The position numbers were made by a program, and so were the translations under genes. Positions 48,053-58,849 of a stretch of 64,000 nucleotides of DNA are shown here, one piece after another. The notes under the pieces were generated by a model. That model was not told the origin of the DNA, did no database searches, and worked only from the letters and a program-made list of their open reading frames with translations. Position 1 is the stretch's first letter. Each line of letters opens with the position of its first letter. The DNA comes from Candidatus Nitrosopumilus sp. (GTDB lineage Archaea; Thermoproteota; Nitrososphaeria; Nitrososphaerales; Nitrosopumilaceae): contig JAOTVS010000002.1 of the NCBI GenBank assembly GCA_029863275.1, forward strand, positions 32,996 through 96,995, read 5' to 3'.

Positions 48053-49048
48053 TTAGAGACTTCGCTTAACCACAAAATCTAATAACTCAATTAATTCCTT
48101 TTTAGCAGATCCAGAGTATTTTGATAGCGATTTCTCTGCTCTTTCAGCATATTTCAGTGATTGATTTCTAACAGTTTTCTCTATTCCTAGTGCTCGGATA
48201 ACATCAACTGCTTTTTTGAGTTCAATTTTGGATGCTTTTTGGTTCCCAAATGCCCTTAAGATTATCTTTTTGTTTTTGCCTTTTGCCAATTTTATTGCCA
48301 TTAGAATCGGTAGTGATTTTTTTCCTTCTCTAAGATCATTTCCAACTGGTTTTTTGGTAATTTTAGGATCTCCCATTACTCCAATCAGATCATCGGTAAT
48401 TTGAAAAGCTATTCCTAAATTTTTCCCAAAAGAGGATAAATTTTTAATATCTTTTATTTTGTTAGTTGCACAAATTGCCCCCATTGCACATGACACATCA
48501 AATAACGCAGCAGTTTTTTTACCAATCATATTAATGTACTCCGATTGGGATGGAATTCTTTTTTCTTCAGCCATTTTAATATCTAATAATTGACCTTCAC
48601 ATACATCTACACAACCTTTTGCAAGTTGAGAAATTAATTGGGTCATAGCATTACCAGATAATTTTGAATTTGAAATTATTTGAAAAGCTTTAGAAAATAA
48701 TACATCTCCTGCCAGTATTGCTATAGGCATACCAAATTTTTTATGAACCGTTGGTACACCATGACGCATCTCATCGTTATCCATAATGTCATCGTGAACC
48801 AAAGTAAAATTATGAACCATTTCAACTGCACTTGCTGCGGGTGTTGCATTTGATGTCTTACCGCCCAAAATTTGACAGCTTTTAATTACCATATATGGTC
48901 TTAATCGTTTTCCTCCATTCACAATAAGATGACCAGCAGCATCATAGAGCATTTTGGGGTTTCCTTTTAATTTTGTCTTAAGATACTTGTTTACGATTCT
49001 TGCATTTTTTTCAATTGGAGAGGTTTTTTTCATTTTATCAACCTCCAA
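48053..49048 (-). CDS. Polyprenyl (geranylgeranyl) diphosphate synthase
   Basis: GGKRLRPYMVIKSCQ, LVHDDIMDNDEMRHGVPTVH, ITDDLIGVMGD. Confidence 0.92.
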   Translation of the reverse strand: MEVDKMKKTSPIEKNARIVNKYLKTKLKGNPKMLYDAAGHLIVNGGKRLRPYMVIKSCQILGGKTSNATPAASAVEMVHNFTLVHDDIMDNDEMRHGVPTVHKKFGMPIAILAGDVLFSKAFQIISNSKLSGNAMTQLISQLAKGCVDVCEGQLLDIKMAEEKRIPSQSEYINMIGKKTAALFDVSCAMGAICATNKIKDIKNLSSFGKNLGIAFQITDDLIGVMGDPKITKKPVGNDLREGKKSLPILMAIKLAKGKNKKIILRAFGNQKASKIELKKAVDVIRALGIEKTVRNQSLKYAERAEKSLSKYSGSAKKELIELLDFVVKRSL

Positions 49049-49671
49049 TTATTATCTGGGAGGTGGATTTTAATTGCTTGCTGATATACTTCATGCATTT
49101 CATCACTCATCCATGAAGATAAGATATTTTCATATTTTTCTAACATTAGCGTTTTTGATTTGTCTAGCAATTCTAATGCTATTAGCATCCAAGGACAATA
49201 AATTTCGGGATTTGCTTTCAATTCAGTAAGCAACTCCTCGGCTGAAATCCATTTTATTTCATCAATTTCTCCTTCTATTTTTGTGAATTTTGTAGATTCA
49301 TCAACAATTCCTATTAGGGTTCCACAAATTTCGTTTTCAGATCCTACATCCTTGTAAGGAACATGATATTCAAATTTGAACAAGTAGTCTAGACTACATT
49401 GAATTCCTAACTCTTCAGGCATTCGTCTTTCTCCAGAGGATACATAGGTTTCAGATTCTCTTGGGTGACTTGCAACAGTTCCATCCCAGTCATTTGGCCA
49501 TAGCATCTTCTCTTTGGATCTTCGTGTTAAAACTAACTTTCCACTCTTATCAAATAATAATGCCGTAAATGCCCTATGCAGAATACCTTTTGGTAAATGG
49601 CATTTTACTTTTTCCTCTGTCCCAATTGGATTATCTTTTTCATCTACTAAAATTAGATTTTCTTCAGCCAT
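49030..49671 (-). CDS. idi: Isopentenyl-diphosphate delta-isomerase, type 1 (Nudix)
   Basis: LPKGILHRAFTALLFDKSGKLVLTRRSKEKMLWPNDWDGTVASHPRESETYVSSGERRMPEELGI. Confidence 0.93.
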   Translation of the reverse strand: MAEENLILVDEKDNPIGTEEKVKCHLPKGILHRAFTALLFDKSGKLVLTRRSKEKMLWPNDWDGTVASHPRESETYVSSGERRMPEELGIQCSLDYLFKFEYHVPYKDVGSENEICGTLIGIVDESTKFTKIEGEIDEIKWISAEELLTELKANPEIYCPWMLIALELLDKSKTLMLEKYENILSSWMSDEMHEVYQQAIKIHLPDNNWRLIK

Positions 49672-50416
49672 TTCTTTTTCCTCTAAACAAGGTTCCTTCA
49701 AATTTCCTATTTTTAACCGCTTTTACAATTCGTTCAGATTTGTTACCATTTACAAAAAAAACATTCACTCCCATTTTGGAAATTTTTAAAGCCTCCTCAA
49801 CTTTTCTAGTCATACCTCCGGTCACATCCATTGTGTTTTTGGAAATTGTGGGTTTTTCATTTTTTAATTCATAAATCAATTCTTTTGTTTTCAGATTAGC
49901 GTATAAACCATCTTCATTTAGAGCAAAAATACTTAATCTTGGTTTTAGAATTTTGGAAAAATGGGTCATTATTTTATCTCCTGATAAAATGTATGTCTTA
50001 TTTTGTCCATACCATAGTGCATCACCAAAAGTAACAGGGATGAAACCTGATTTGGCAATTTTTTCAATCTCTTTTATTTTTCGTAATATTGGTCTATTTC
50101 CTGTCATAAAATCAGTAGGTGGTAAACAATAGGGATTTAATCGATTTTTTAAAAACGAATCTAAAATTATTTTATTAAGATCAATCATAGAATTTTTTAT
50201 TATTGATACTCCTTTTACACTATATTTTCTTGGTTTAGTATGCATATCATATTTAACAGACCAATAATGTCCATATGATCCCCCTCCATGAACAATAATC
50301 ATAGGTTCATTAATTTTTTTTAAATTCTTGACAATATTTTCTATAGTTTTTTTCCTAGGGGAAAGGGGTTTTTCCTTGTTAGTAATAATTGAACCTCCAA
50401 GTTTGATTAGGATCAT
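49664..50416 (-). CDS. Isopentenyl phosphate kinase
   Basis: MILIKLGGSIITNKEKPLSPRK; IIVHGGGSYGHYW; DVTGGMTRKVEEAL; beside mevalonate kinase. Confidence 0.92.
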   Translation of the reverse strand: MILIKLGGSIITNKEKPLSPRKKTIENIVKNLKKINEPMIIVHGGGSYGHYWSVKYDMHTKPRKYSVKGVSIIKNSMIDLNKIILDSFLKNRLNPYCLPPTDFMTGNRPILRKIKEIEKIAKSGFIPVTFGDALWYGQNKTYILSGDKIMTHFSKILKPRLSIFALNEDGLYANLKTKELIYELKNEKPTISKNTMDVTGGMTRKVEEALKISKMGVNVFFVNGNKSERIVKAVKNRKFEGTLFRGKRNG

Positions 50417-50439
50417 GCTGTCACCAAATTCCTAGTCAA

Positions 50440-51387
50440 TTAAAAAGTATCCAATCCTCGAAAATCAATCTTTACAGAAAAGCAGTCATATTCGTTTTCT
50501 TTTAATTGATGAATAGTTTTTTCTCTATTATTCTCATCAGTCAAAGCAAAAATACATCCTCCTCCACCAGCTCCAGTAATCTTTGCACCAAATGAATATT
50601 TTGTTGCAATCTCAATCATGTTTCTTAATTTTTCATTAGACACCCCAATGATTTCAAGATATTTTTGATTTTTTATCAAATTGCGTCCAATACATTTCAA
50701 ATCATTATTTTTTAGGCATACTAAAACATCCTCTATCAATTCATTTTCTTGAGTACACATCTTGGAAAATCTCTCTTCATTTTTTTCTTTGAATTGTTTT
50801 ACATTAGAAACTACCTCTTTTGTAGAGTGTTCTATTTTTGAATTTGCAATAACTAGTTCAAAATTTGGTTCAGAATCAATTCTTGAATAACCATTTTTTT
50901 TATCGTACTGAATTAGACCTCCATAAAGGCAAACAGTACAATCAGCACCTGAAGTATTTGGAAAAATGGTTTTTTCAGCTTCAATTGCCATTTGTAAAAT
51001 TTCTTCTTTAGATTTCTTTTCGAAAATTCCAGAAATAGCAGCTGCACCTGCAACACAACAAGCTGATGATGAACCTAATCCTACCCCCAAAGGAATTTCA
51101 GAATCTACTGTGATCTTCAGTCCTGATTTTTCCTCCTGTTTTCTAATTATCATATCTGCCAAAAAATAAAATGGTCTTAGGGGAGAATCTATTTTATTTA
51201 TTGGAGTTTTGGGATCAGCCACCAAATTTCCAATATTTGATTCTATCGTTATTTTATTATCAAAAGTTTTCTCTGCCGTGACTGTAATCCTTTTGTCAAT
51301 AGCACATAAGATCGCTTTAATTCCAAAAACTACAAAATGCTCCCCGAAAAGAATGATTTTTCCAGGTGCAGAAGCTTTTGATTTCAA
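50440..51387 (-). CDS. mvk: Mevalonate kinase
   Basis: APGKIILFGEHFVVFG; GVGLGSSSACCVA; KITGAGGGGCIFAL. Confidence 0.93.
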   Translation of the reverse strand: MKSKASAPGKIILFGEHFVVFGIKAILCAIDKRITVTAEKTFDNKITIESNIGNLVADPKTPINKIDSPLRPFYFLADMIIRKQEEKSGLKITVDSEIPLGVGLGSSSACCVAGAAAISGIFEKKSKEEILQMAIEAEKTIFPNTSGADCTVCLYGGLIQYDKKNGYSRIDSEPNFELVIANSKIEHSTKEVVSNVKQFKEKNEERFSKMCTQENELIEDVLVCLKNNDLKCIGRNLIKNQKYLEIIGVSNEKLRNMIEIATKYSFGAKITGAGGGGCIFALTDENNREKTIHQLKENEYDCFSVKIDFRGLDTF

Positions 51388-52217
51388 GTGAACGCTATTG
51401 ATCCATATCCAACTACAGAACTCATATCTCCAGTCACGTCTCCGCTAGTAGCATATTTGAGTAATTCTCCTTTTGTTGCACCGAGTTCTTTGCACGCAAT
51501 GATTGTGGATGCAATTGCACCATATCCACAAGCTGTAACTTTTCTTTTTTCTAAGACCTCATAAAATCGATCAACATCCATCTCCAAAATCGGTTTAATC
51601 AAAGCAGAATCTTGTTCATGTGCAAACTCATTTGGTTCGTAATGTGTAAAATCTGATGATCCGATAATGATGGTTTTTTTCTTTTTTGCAATTTGTGCAA
51701 TCGCTAATCCTACATCCTGAGCTACTTCTTTACTCTGATTAATGAGTGATATTGGTAAAATTTTAAAATTTGAAAAATTCTTTTGCAAAAAAGGGATTTG
51801 TACTTCTAGACTATGTTCTCTAGTATGAGAAAAAAAATCTAACTCTACATTTTGTGATATTTGAGAAATCTCCTCTGCAACCTCAGAATCTACTTCTACT
51901 TTTCCAAGTGGAGTTTCCCATTGACAATTCTTCATTGTTGCAATACTTCTACCAATCCCCCAATGATTGGGTCCAATAATTATGAATAATTCAGGCGATT
52001 CTGATGATATTGAATAAAAAGAGTGACATGCTATTGGTCCAGAATATACAAAACCGGCATGTGGACATATCACTCCAAAAATTTTTTTTCCATTTTCTTT
52101 TTGAAAATTTTTCCCGGGTCCAAGTTGATGTACAAAACAATCATCTATTAATTTAATTAATTTGTTTTTTTCACTGGGATAGAACATTCCGGCTACTGCC
52201 GGTGTTCTAATTTGCAT
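51384..52217 (-). CDS. MEMO1-family (AmmeMemoRadiSam system protein B) protein
   Basis: RTPAVAGMFYPSEKNKL; GVICPHAGFVYSGPIACHSF; GPNHWG. Confidence 0.92.
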   Translation of the reverse strand: MQIRTPAVAGMFYPSEKNKLIKLIDDCFVHQLGPGKNFQKENGKKIFGVICPHAGFVYSGPIACHSFYSISSESPELFIIIGPNHWGIGRSIATMKNCQWETPLGKVEVDSEVAEEISQISQNVELDFFSHTREHSLEVQIPFLQKNFSNFKILPISLINQSKEVAQDVGLAIAQIAKKKKTIIIGSSDFTHYEPNEFAHEQDSALIKPILEMDVDRFYEVLEKRKVTACGYGAIASTIIACKELGATKGELLKYATSGDVTGDMSSVVGYGSIAFT

Positions 52218-52840
52218 TACTCGATTTCCTCTTCCGTGATTTTTGTTTCGAAATCATCTATTTCATATTTCATTGATTCATCTTCTTTTAATTCTCCTCG
52301 TTCTATGAGAATTTGGCGGACCAATAACCAATATACTGTAGCAAGTGCTTTTCTACCTCTATTATTTGCAGGTATTATTACATCTAATTTTGAGGTAATG
52401 TTATCTGTATTTGAGATTCCGATGATTGGTATTCCTGCATTAGTTGCCTCAATTATGGCCTGTTCATCAACTTGTGGATCTGAAATTAAAACTAATTTTG
52501 GTTCAATATAGTAAGGTAACGATGGATTTGTCAGGGTTCCGGGCAAAAACCTCCCAAGTAATTTTTTAGTACCTAGCATTTCACAAAATTTCTCAATCGG
52601 TGTATTGGCATACTGTCGTCCAGAACAAACTATGAGCTTATCTGTTCCAAGCCTGTTAATGAATTTCGCAGCTGTTTTAATTTTTTCAAGAGTGATATCA
52701 AGATCTAGCATATAGAGGCCCTCCGGACTTGCTTTTGTTATGAATGGAGTCATGAATTTTGTTTTAACTTGTGTTCCAACTCTAATGCCTGTTGAGAGCA
52801 CCTTCTTTTTTAGATCTGTAGACTCTGATTGTTGACTCAT
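52217..52840 (-). CDS. rpsB: 30S ribosomal protein S2
   Basis: VGTQVKTKFMTPFI, DLDITLEKIKTAAKFI, NRGRKALATVYWLLVRQIL. Confidence 0.94.
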   Translation of the reverse strand: MSQQSESTDLKKKVLSTGIRVGTQVKTKFMTPFITKASPEGLYMLDLDITLEKIKTAAKFINRLGTDKLIVCSGRQYANTPIEKFCEMLGTKKLLGRFLPGTLTNPSLPYYIEPKLVLISDPQVDEQAIIEATNAGIPIIGISNTDNITSKLDVIIPANNRGRKALATVYWLLVRQILIERGELKEDESMKYEIDDFETKITEEEIE

Positions 52841-52847
52841 GACGATT

Positions 52848-54086
52848 TTAAATCTCAACCATACCGCGTATTAAATCATGCTCTGACAGGCGTAAAAGCT
52901 CATTTAATTTAGATACTCTTTCTCCACCAACTATACCTACTTTGAGCATTTTAGATTTGGTTGCTAAACCAATATGTGCTATATGTGAATCCGTGGATTC
53001 GCCAGATCTATGTGATGTGATAAGTTTTACATTGTTATGGTTTGCTTCATTGGCAAATTCTAAAGCGTCATAGAGACTTCCTGCTTGATTGACTTTGAGA
53101 ATGGCTGCATTACAAGATTTTATTTCAATCGCTTTACGTAAAATGTCTTTATTTGTAACAGTGAGGTCATCTCCTGTTACCAAAGTATTTGGAAATTTTT
53201 TCGTCAATTCTGCCATGTCTTCAAAAGCTTCTTCATGGACTGCATCTTCAGCATAGATCAACTTGTATTTTTCAATGATGTTTGCAGCAAATTCAATTTG
53301 TTGTTCAGAAGAATTCTCAAATCCCGCTCTTTCGTAAAGATATTTTTTCTTTTCCTCATTCCATTGAGTTGAAGAAGCAAAGTCTACTCCTAAAGAAACC
53401 TCTTTTCCTAAAGTGTAACCTAAATTTTCAATGGCCAGTGCAGAAACCTCTAGGGCTTTTTCATTGTCTAATTTTGGAGCCCATCCTCCTTCATCTCCCC
53501 TTCCATTGGTAAAATTGGGATCTTTTTTTTCTAAAACTTTACGTAATTCCTTGTGTACCAAAAGATTAGTTTCTATCGCATCTCTAATATTATCTGCTCC
53601 TGTTGCACAGATTAAAATTTCTTGTATGTCAGGAGTTCCAGGACCTGCATGAGCACCACCACCTAAAATATTTCCTAAAGGATACGGAAACTTGAATGTA
53701 GCATCAGAAGATAAGGTTTGGAACAATGGCTGATCCAATGACTTTGATGCAGATTCCATCGATGCAATTGTAACTGCAAAGGCCAAAGCGCCCCCAATTT
53801 TTGAATAATTTGACGAACCATCCAAACTTTTTAGGGTATCATGAATGGATTTTAAATCTAAAACATCAAGCCCAATAAATTTCTGAGAGTTATTATTTAG
53901 GATTTGAAGACTATCTTCTGGTTTTTCATTTGGAAAACTTATTGCTTCATATTTGCCTACACTAGCTCCCGAGGGTGCGCACACTCTTCCAAAAAATTTG
54001 TTATCTGCAATAATGTCAACTTCGATAGTTTTACTTCCTCTACTATTGTAGATGATTCGTCCTTCAATTGATGTGATTTTTGCCAA
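52848..54086 (-). CDS. eno: Enolase
   Basis: SGASVGKYEA, GDDLTVTN, LKVNQAGSL, SHRSGESTDSHIAH. Confidence 0.95.
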   Translation of the reverse strand: MAKITSIEGRIIYNSRGSKTIEVDIIADNKFFGRVCAPSGASVGKYEAISFPNEKPEDSLQILNNNSQKFIGLDVLDLKSIHDTLKSLDGSSNYSKIGGALAFAVTIASMESASKSLDQPLFQTLSSDATFKFPYPLGNILGGGAHAGPGTPDIQEILICATGADNIRDAIETNLLVHKELRKVLEKKDPNFTNGRGDEGGWAPKLDNEKALEVSALAIENLGYTLGKEVSLGVDFASSTQWNEEKKKYLYERAGFENSSEQQIEFAANIIEKYKLIYAEDAVHEEAFEDMAELTKKFPNTLVTGDDLTVTNKDILRKAIEIKSCNAAILKVNQAGSLYDALEFANEANHNNVKLITSHRSGESTDSHIAHIGLATKSKMLKVGIVGGERVSKLNELLRLSEHDLIRGMVEI

Positions 54087-54087
54087 T

Positions 54088-54324
54088 CTATTCTAACTCA
54101 GATTGAACTTCTTGGTGTCTTCTCTGAATGGCTTCATAAAAAGGAATTACTTGCTGAATGGTCTCAACTGTGGTTAAAAGCATCCTTCTACAACAATATC
54201 TACTAATTCCCAAAGAATCTAAAACTTTACCTGGATTTTCTCCTGATTTTACCTTATTTTGATAGTCTTCAAATTTATCTGCAACTAGATTTCCACATGT
54301 GAAACATCTTACAGGAACTAACAT
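54088..54324 (-). CDS. rpoN: DNA-directed RNA polymerase subunit N
   Basis: MLVPVRCFTCGNLVADKFEDY...LGISRYCCRRMLL. Confidence 0.94.
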   Translation of the reverse strand: MLVPVRCFTCGNLVADKFEDYQNKVKSGENPGKVLDSLGISRYCCRRMLLTTVETIQQVIPFYEAIQRRHQEVQSELE

Positions 54325-54376
54325 ACGAACGAAAAAGTAATCAAGGATTATAAAAACCATACAAGCAATTTTTCCT

Positions 54377-54461
54377 GCGGGCGTCGCCCAGCCTGGCCAA
54401 AGGCGCTAGCTTGAGGGGCTAGTCTCTCAGGAGTTCATGGGTTCAAATCCCATCGCCCGCA
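54377..54461 (+). tRNA. tRNA-Leu(GAG)
   Basis: GCGGGCG/CGCCCGC acceptor; anticodon arm CTAGC-TTGAGGG-GCTAG; long variable arm; discriminator A. Confidence 0.93.
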
Positions 54462-54488
54462 TACAAATTTGTTATTTTGGGAAGTAAA

Positions 54489-55103
54489 TTATTTCTGTAG
54501 TTTGTTTAATGCTTTAATCAATTCAGATCGCCTTTTTTCCTCTGTAATTGCACCTCTTACATCATCGACCAAAATCCTATTTACGTCAATTTTTCTTCTA
54601 GCTTCTTTAACAACTTTATCGTACATTGAAAATGGGTATAAATTCAGATACAAATTCTCCATAATTTCAAATATTTTCAAAGCTTTCTCAGTTTCGCCGA
54701 TTCGAATTTTGTCAAAAACCATTCGCTTCAATTCTCCAACACAGTCTAATAGTCCTAAAACGTATGATTCCTCCATTACTTTTAATTTTTCATTAGAAGG
54801 GATCTCCTTGTTTTCAACTACTGCTAGTAAACATGCAGCCTCTACATACTCTTGCTCTGATGTAATTAAATAGCGTCGTAAATTTGATGTTGCTTTTTTC
54901 CTATATTTTGTTAATAACAAATCAACTCCTAACAGATTTTTCTTCGCTGTTTTTAAATCTCCTTTGTGTATGGAAATTATTGCACGACTACAGAGAATAA
55001 CTATTTCACGAGTATTTTTTAGTAAAAATTCTCTATCGTCTTGAGTATTTGCTAATGATTTTGAAATTTTATCTAAAGATGATTTTACATTTTTTAAGGT
55101 CAT
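54489..55103 (-). CDS. Translin-family protein
   Basis: DDREFLLKNTREIVILCSRAIISIHKGDL...EEYVEAACLLAVVENKEIPS...YVLGLLDCVGELKRMVFDKIRIGE. Confidence 0.85.
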   Translation of the reverse strand: MTLKNVKSSLDKISKSLANTQDDREFLLKNTREIVILCSRAIISIHKGDLKTAKKNLLGVDLLLTKYRKKATSNLRRYLITSEQEYVEAACLLAVVENKEIPSNEKLKVMEESYVLGLLDCVGELKRMVFDKIRIGETEKALKIFEIMENLYLNLYPFSMYDKVVKEARRKIDVNRILVDDVRGAITEEKRRSELIKALNKLQK

Positions 55104-55316
55104 TCTAGATTTGTGTAAAAACTAGGATAAAGCCGTTTGTAAATGAATAATATGTCCTCCCTTGGAATAATTATGTAAGTACCAGAACAGGCATAATAAT
55201 TTTTAAAAAAAATCAAATTTTTCATTTTTTATAACCCTTACTCTAAATTTCTACTGATTATTGATTAGAATAAATCCTGCTTTTTCCTTATTAGTAAAAA
55301 ATTATTTAACATAACC

Positions 55317-56204
55317 ATGATGAATAACATCACGCGACCAAATTTGTTATCAGCGATACTCATAATTGTTGCAGGCGTGATGATAATTTCTTTCACAAAT
55401 AATGGCGAAACAGCTTTTGCAGAATCTGAATCAACATCTACAATTCTAGTTTCTGAAAAATTGAAAAATGATCCAATTGCAATGAAAATAATTGCTGAAA
55501 TGGAAGCACAAAAATTAAGATACAAACAAATTTCAGAAGGGAAAGTACCGGCAATTCCACTAACTCAAGAACAAATTGAGGTTGAGAAAACCAGAAAAAT
55601 TGTAGATAATCGACTACAAGAAGATCTTAAATCAATGAATAAAAAATATTTGGACTTTACCCCAAGAAATGCATTTGCAAAATTTGTAGAGACTGTAAAT
55701 GAGACGTATCATGGAATTTTCTGGGACCAATTTGATTATTTGGAAGCAAAGGTTCAACTTGCAATTGCTGCAAAGAATGTAGTTTTAGAAAATGGAGGAT
55801 CATTTTATGATGCTCAGCGAGAATATTTCAAATACGCATCAATGCCAAGGGTTGATATGATAAATTATATCGAAGAGCTCAATATCAAGTATGGATTTGC
55901 AAATGAGGATATTCAATCACACTTTGATTCAAATGGAAAACTTCCAAGATTTGAAGATGACAAAGATGCACCATGTTATGGATGTGAAAACATTGATTCC
56001 AATCCTGAGTCACAAACTGAAGGCGAAATTACTAATGTAATTAATAATGTCAAGGTTAAACCAAAAAGCGAACTTACCCTCCTTCAAGAACATCTATCTG
56101 GACTCAGACAACAATTTTTAGATGCAACTGATCTTGACCAGAAAAAATCACTTGTTGATTCCCTTAATGAAACCGTTAAAAAAATACAAAACCTTACCTA
56201 TTAA
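55317..56204 (+). CDS. Secreted hypothetical protein
   Basis: N-terminal signal/TM segment (LLSAILIIVAGVMIISFTNNGETAFA); no recognised domain. Confidence 0.75.
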   Translation: MMNNITRPNLLSAILIIVAGVMIISFTNNGETAFAESESTSTILVSEKLKNDPIAMKIIAEMEAQKLRYKQISEGKVPAIPLTQEQIEVEKTRKIVDNRLQEDLKSMNKKYLDFTPRNAFAKFVETVNETYHGIFWDQFDYLEAKVQLAIAAKNVVLENGGSFYDAQREYFKYASMPRVDMINYIEELNIKYGFANEDIQSHFDSNGKLPRFEDDKDAPCYGCENIDSNPESQTEGEITNVINNVKVKPKSELTLLQEHLSGLRQQFLDATDLDQKKSLVDSLNETVKKIQNLTY

Positions 56205-56303
56205 CAAATATTCTGATACATGATTGTATCTTATTCTAACTTAGGTTTTCACTACCTTATATTTCATAATAAAATACCTGAATGATTTAATATTTGAAAC
56301 AAA

Positions 56304-56978
56304 CTAATGACGATTCTTGGGTAAAAATGGAATTATGGCTCTTACAAATTCCATAAGGTTCTTTGTTTGCATGTATACAATTCCAGGTCCTATGATCTCC
56401 ATTACCAAGGCTTCTCCGCCAAATATAGTGGTCTTGAATCCTCCATGTTTAGTTACCCTGTAATTTGCAGTACTGCTTAATGCAACTAGTTGATAATTAT
56501 CTAAAGTCATTTTTTCTCCCACTTTTAATTCTGTCTTTAAAATACCTCCCCATCCATTAACAAACATGTCTCCTGTACCGACTGTTTTTAACATGAACAT
56601 ATTGGTGCCAAAAATTCCCTTTGTGAATCCTTGCCATTTAGTATCTAATGTTAGATCACTAGTAGATCCTACAAATGCTCCGGAGTTTATAATGAATTCT
56701 TGGTCTATCTTAATAACCTCGATGTCTCCAAGCATGTTTCCAGTAAGACCTAATCTACAGTGATCTTCTTGAGCGATAAATTCATTTACAAAAAAGGACT
56801 CACCTCCCAAGGCGGCTGTCTTGAGTGATTTTAAAAAACCACCTTTCCTCATTTTAGTTTCAGTTTTAATATTGCCTCGAATATACACCAATGCAGCTGC
56901 TTCAGATATGATTTTCTCTCCTTCACTCATTGTAAATTCAATTAATCCCATTGGATTTTTTACAATTTTATATTCCAA
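56304..56978 (-). CDS. AIM24/TIGR00266-family protein
   Basis: GGESFFVNEFIA, VNGWGGI, HGGFKTTIFGGEALVMEIIGPGIVYMQTKN. Confidence 0.9.
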   Translation of the reverse strand: MEYKIVKNPMGLIEFTMSEGEKIISEAAALVYIRGNIKTETKMRKGGFLKSLKTAALGGESFFVNEFIAQEDHCRLGLTGNMLGDIEVIKIDQEFIINSGAFVGSTSDLTLDTKWQGFTKGIFGTNMFMLKTVGTGDMFVNGWGGILKTELKVGEKMTLDNYQLVALSSTANYRVTKHGGFKTTIFGGEALVMEIIGPGIVYMQTKNLMEFVRAIIPFLPKNRH

Positions 56979-57296
56979 TAATAAAACTACGATATTAGTA
57001 GAAAATAAGAGTTTGCGGAACTCAAGATGCTAAATCTCTACAAATGTCTGGAATCGTCAAAATTATGAATAAACTATAATTTCAAAATATAACCAAATTA
57101 TTGATACAATTTTTACCAACGTTAAAAATAAAAAATAAGATTAAAGACAAAAAATTTCTAAATAATTTTCCACTTGAGTGGATGTTTAGGACAGACCTCT
57201 TAAGAAATCCTAAATTTTACTACGTCAATATTGTTTTAGTGGCAATTGTTAAAATTAACATAAAACAGTGAGAATTTGTTAAAGGAATGATAATAA

Positions 57297-57590
57297 TTGG
57301 CAGCGGGGTATAGGGATCGTACTTACATTAGAAAAGACATTATCTTAATTTTATCAGAATATGGGGAAATGAATCAAACAAAACTGTTGAGTTATTGCGG
57401 ATTAAACATTGCAAAACATAAAGAAATACTAGTAGATATGGAGCAAAAAGGATTAATTGAAAGAAAAGAGGAACCTTGGGGAAAAAAAACGATAATAAAA
57501 TTCAAGGTTAGTACTAAAGGATATGAATTTTGTAAATTAATTTTAGAACCCTATGAAGATATGTTTCCACGAGGGAAAGGAGAAGAGTAA
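57297..57590 (+). CDS. Winged-helix transcriptional regulator
   Basis: YRDRTYIRKDIILILSEYGEMNQTKLLSYCGLNIAKHKEILVDMEQKGLIERKEE; TTG start. Confidence 0.78.
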   Translation: MAAGYRDRTYIRKDIILILSEYGEMNQTKLLSYCGLNIAKHKEILVDMEQKGLIERKEEPWGKKTIIKFKVSTKGYEFCKLILEPYEDMFPRGKGEE

Positions 57591-57635
57591 CAATGTTATC
57601 TAAAGGTTTTAAGCCAAACTTGGAGGTTTTATTCT

Positions 57636-58094
57636 GTGGGTAATTCAAGCAGGGACAAGAAACATGATAGCATCTTTGAGATAATGGATGGAATGATGTT
57701 CCAATTAAGCAAAACAAAAAAAATGTTCATGATAATGATATTGACTACATTAATCATTCCCCCCATCGCTTTAGTGGCAATGACTAGCGCTCTAGATTCT
57801 CCGTTTACTGATAAATTTGACCAAAGGTTAGAACAGCGAATAAACGAACGCTGCAGACAAAGTGATATACCACAAAGAGATTGCGCCATCCTAAAAGATA
57901 GACTCTTAAATACAAATAGTGATAGAGTGCTTCTACAACCTGCTCAGTTGTTGATTTTTGCGATTTCATTAATATGGTTAGGTATTGGAATAAAGCAGTG
58001 GCTTTCTCTATCAAAATGGGATAAAAAATACCAGAAATTTAGAGAAAGACAAGAAAGCGTTGACAAAAAATTAGATGAATATTTTGAAGATTAA
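57636..58094 (+). CDS. Membrane protein with coiled C-terminus
   Basis: Two hydrophobic segments; GTG start. Confidence 0.65.
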   Translation: MGNSSRDKKHDSIFEIMDGMMFQLSKTKKMFMIMILTTLIIPPIALVAMTSALDSPFTDKFDQRLEQRINERCRQSDIPQRDCAILKDRLLNTNSDRVLLQPAQLLIFAISLIWLGIGIKQWLSLSKWDKKYQKFRERQESVDKKLDEYFED

Positions 58095-58204
58095 TGGATT
58101 AAATCTCCTTTAGGACTAACAGATCCAACAATTGATAAAAAAATTTGTTTTAGTCTCAAAATGTATTCTCAAAGCTCATATTTTACATCCATTTTTATCA
58201 TATT

Positions 58205-58849
58205 ATGGAAATATCTGTGGATCAAATGTATCAAATAGAAAATAACGGACATGATATGGGATTTTTAAAAAAATTCATGATGGAAAACGCTGGGGCAGCA
58301 GCAGTAAAAAGATTAGCAGATAAATTAGATCTTAAAAAAAAAGAGATTTTGATTTTTGTTGGAATGGGAAATAATGGCGGAGATGGTTTAGTAATGGCAA
58401 GGCATCTTTCAGGTTATGGCTCAAAGGTAACTGTAGTTTTACTAGGACTCCCTGAAAAAATTAAAACTGAAGAGAGTAGTTGGAACTGGTCCATCTTGAA
58501 GAAAATGCCTTCTGTAAAATTAATTTCAGGCAATGAAATTAATTTTGATTTTACTCCTGATATTGTCATTGACGGAATTTTAGGTACCGGGATTTCAGGT
58601 GAAATTAAAGAACCATATGCATCTGCAATAAATTACATAAATGAACTAAACTGCTTCAAGTTGGCAGTAGATGTTCCATCTGGATTAAATCCTGATAATG
58701 GAGAAACTGCAAATATTTTTGTAAAATCCAATATGACAGTTACATTTCATAAAATGAAAAGAGGTATACCAAAAAGAACGGACCTTACAGGAGAACTATA
58801 TGTTGAAAAAATAGGAATACCACCAGAAGCTGAAGAGGATGTGTTATGA
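58205..58849 (+). CDS. nnrE: NAD(P)H-hydrate epimerase (YjeF N-terminal domain)
   Basis: VGMGNNGGDGLVMARHLSGYG; DGILGTGISGEI; AVDVPSGLNPDNG. Confidence 0.93.
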   Translation: MEISVDQMYQIENNGHDMGFLKKFMMENAGAAAVKRLADKLDLKKKEILIFVGMGNNGGDGLVMARHLSGYGSKVTVVLLGLPEKIKTEESSWNWSILKKMPSVKLISGNEINFDFTPDIVIDGILGTGISGEIKEPYASAINYINELNCFKLAVDVPSGLNPDNGETANIFVKSNMTVTFHKMKRGIPKRTDLTGELYVEKIGIPPEAEEDVL

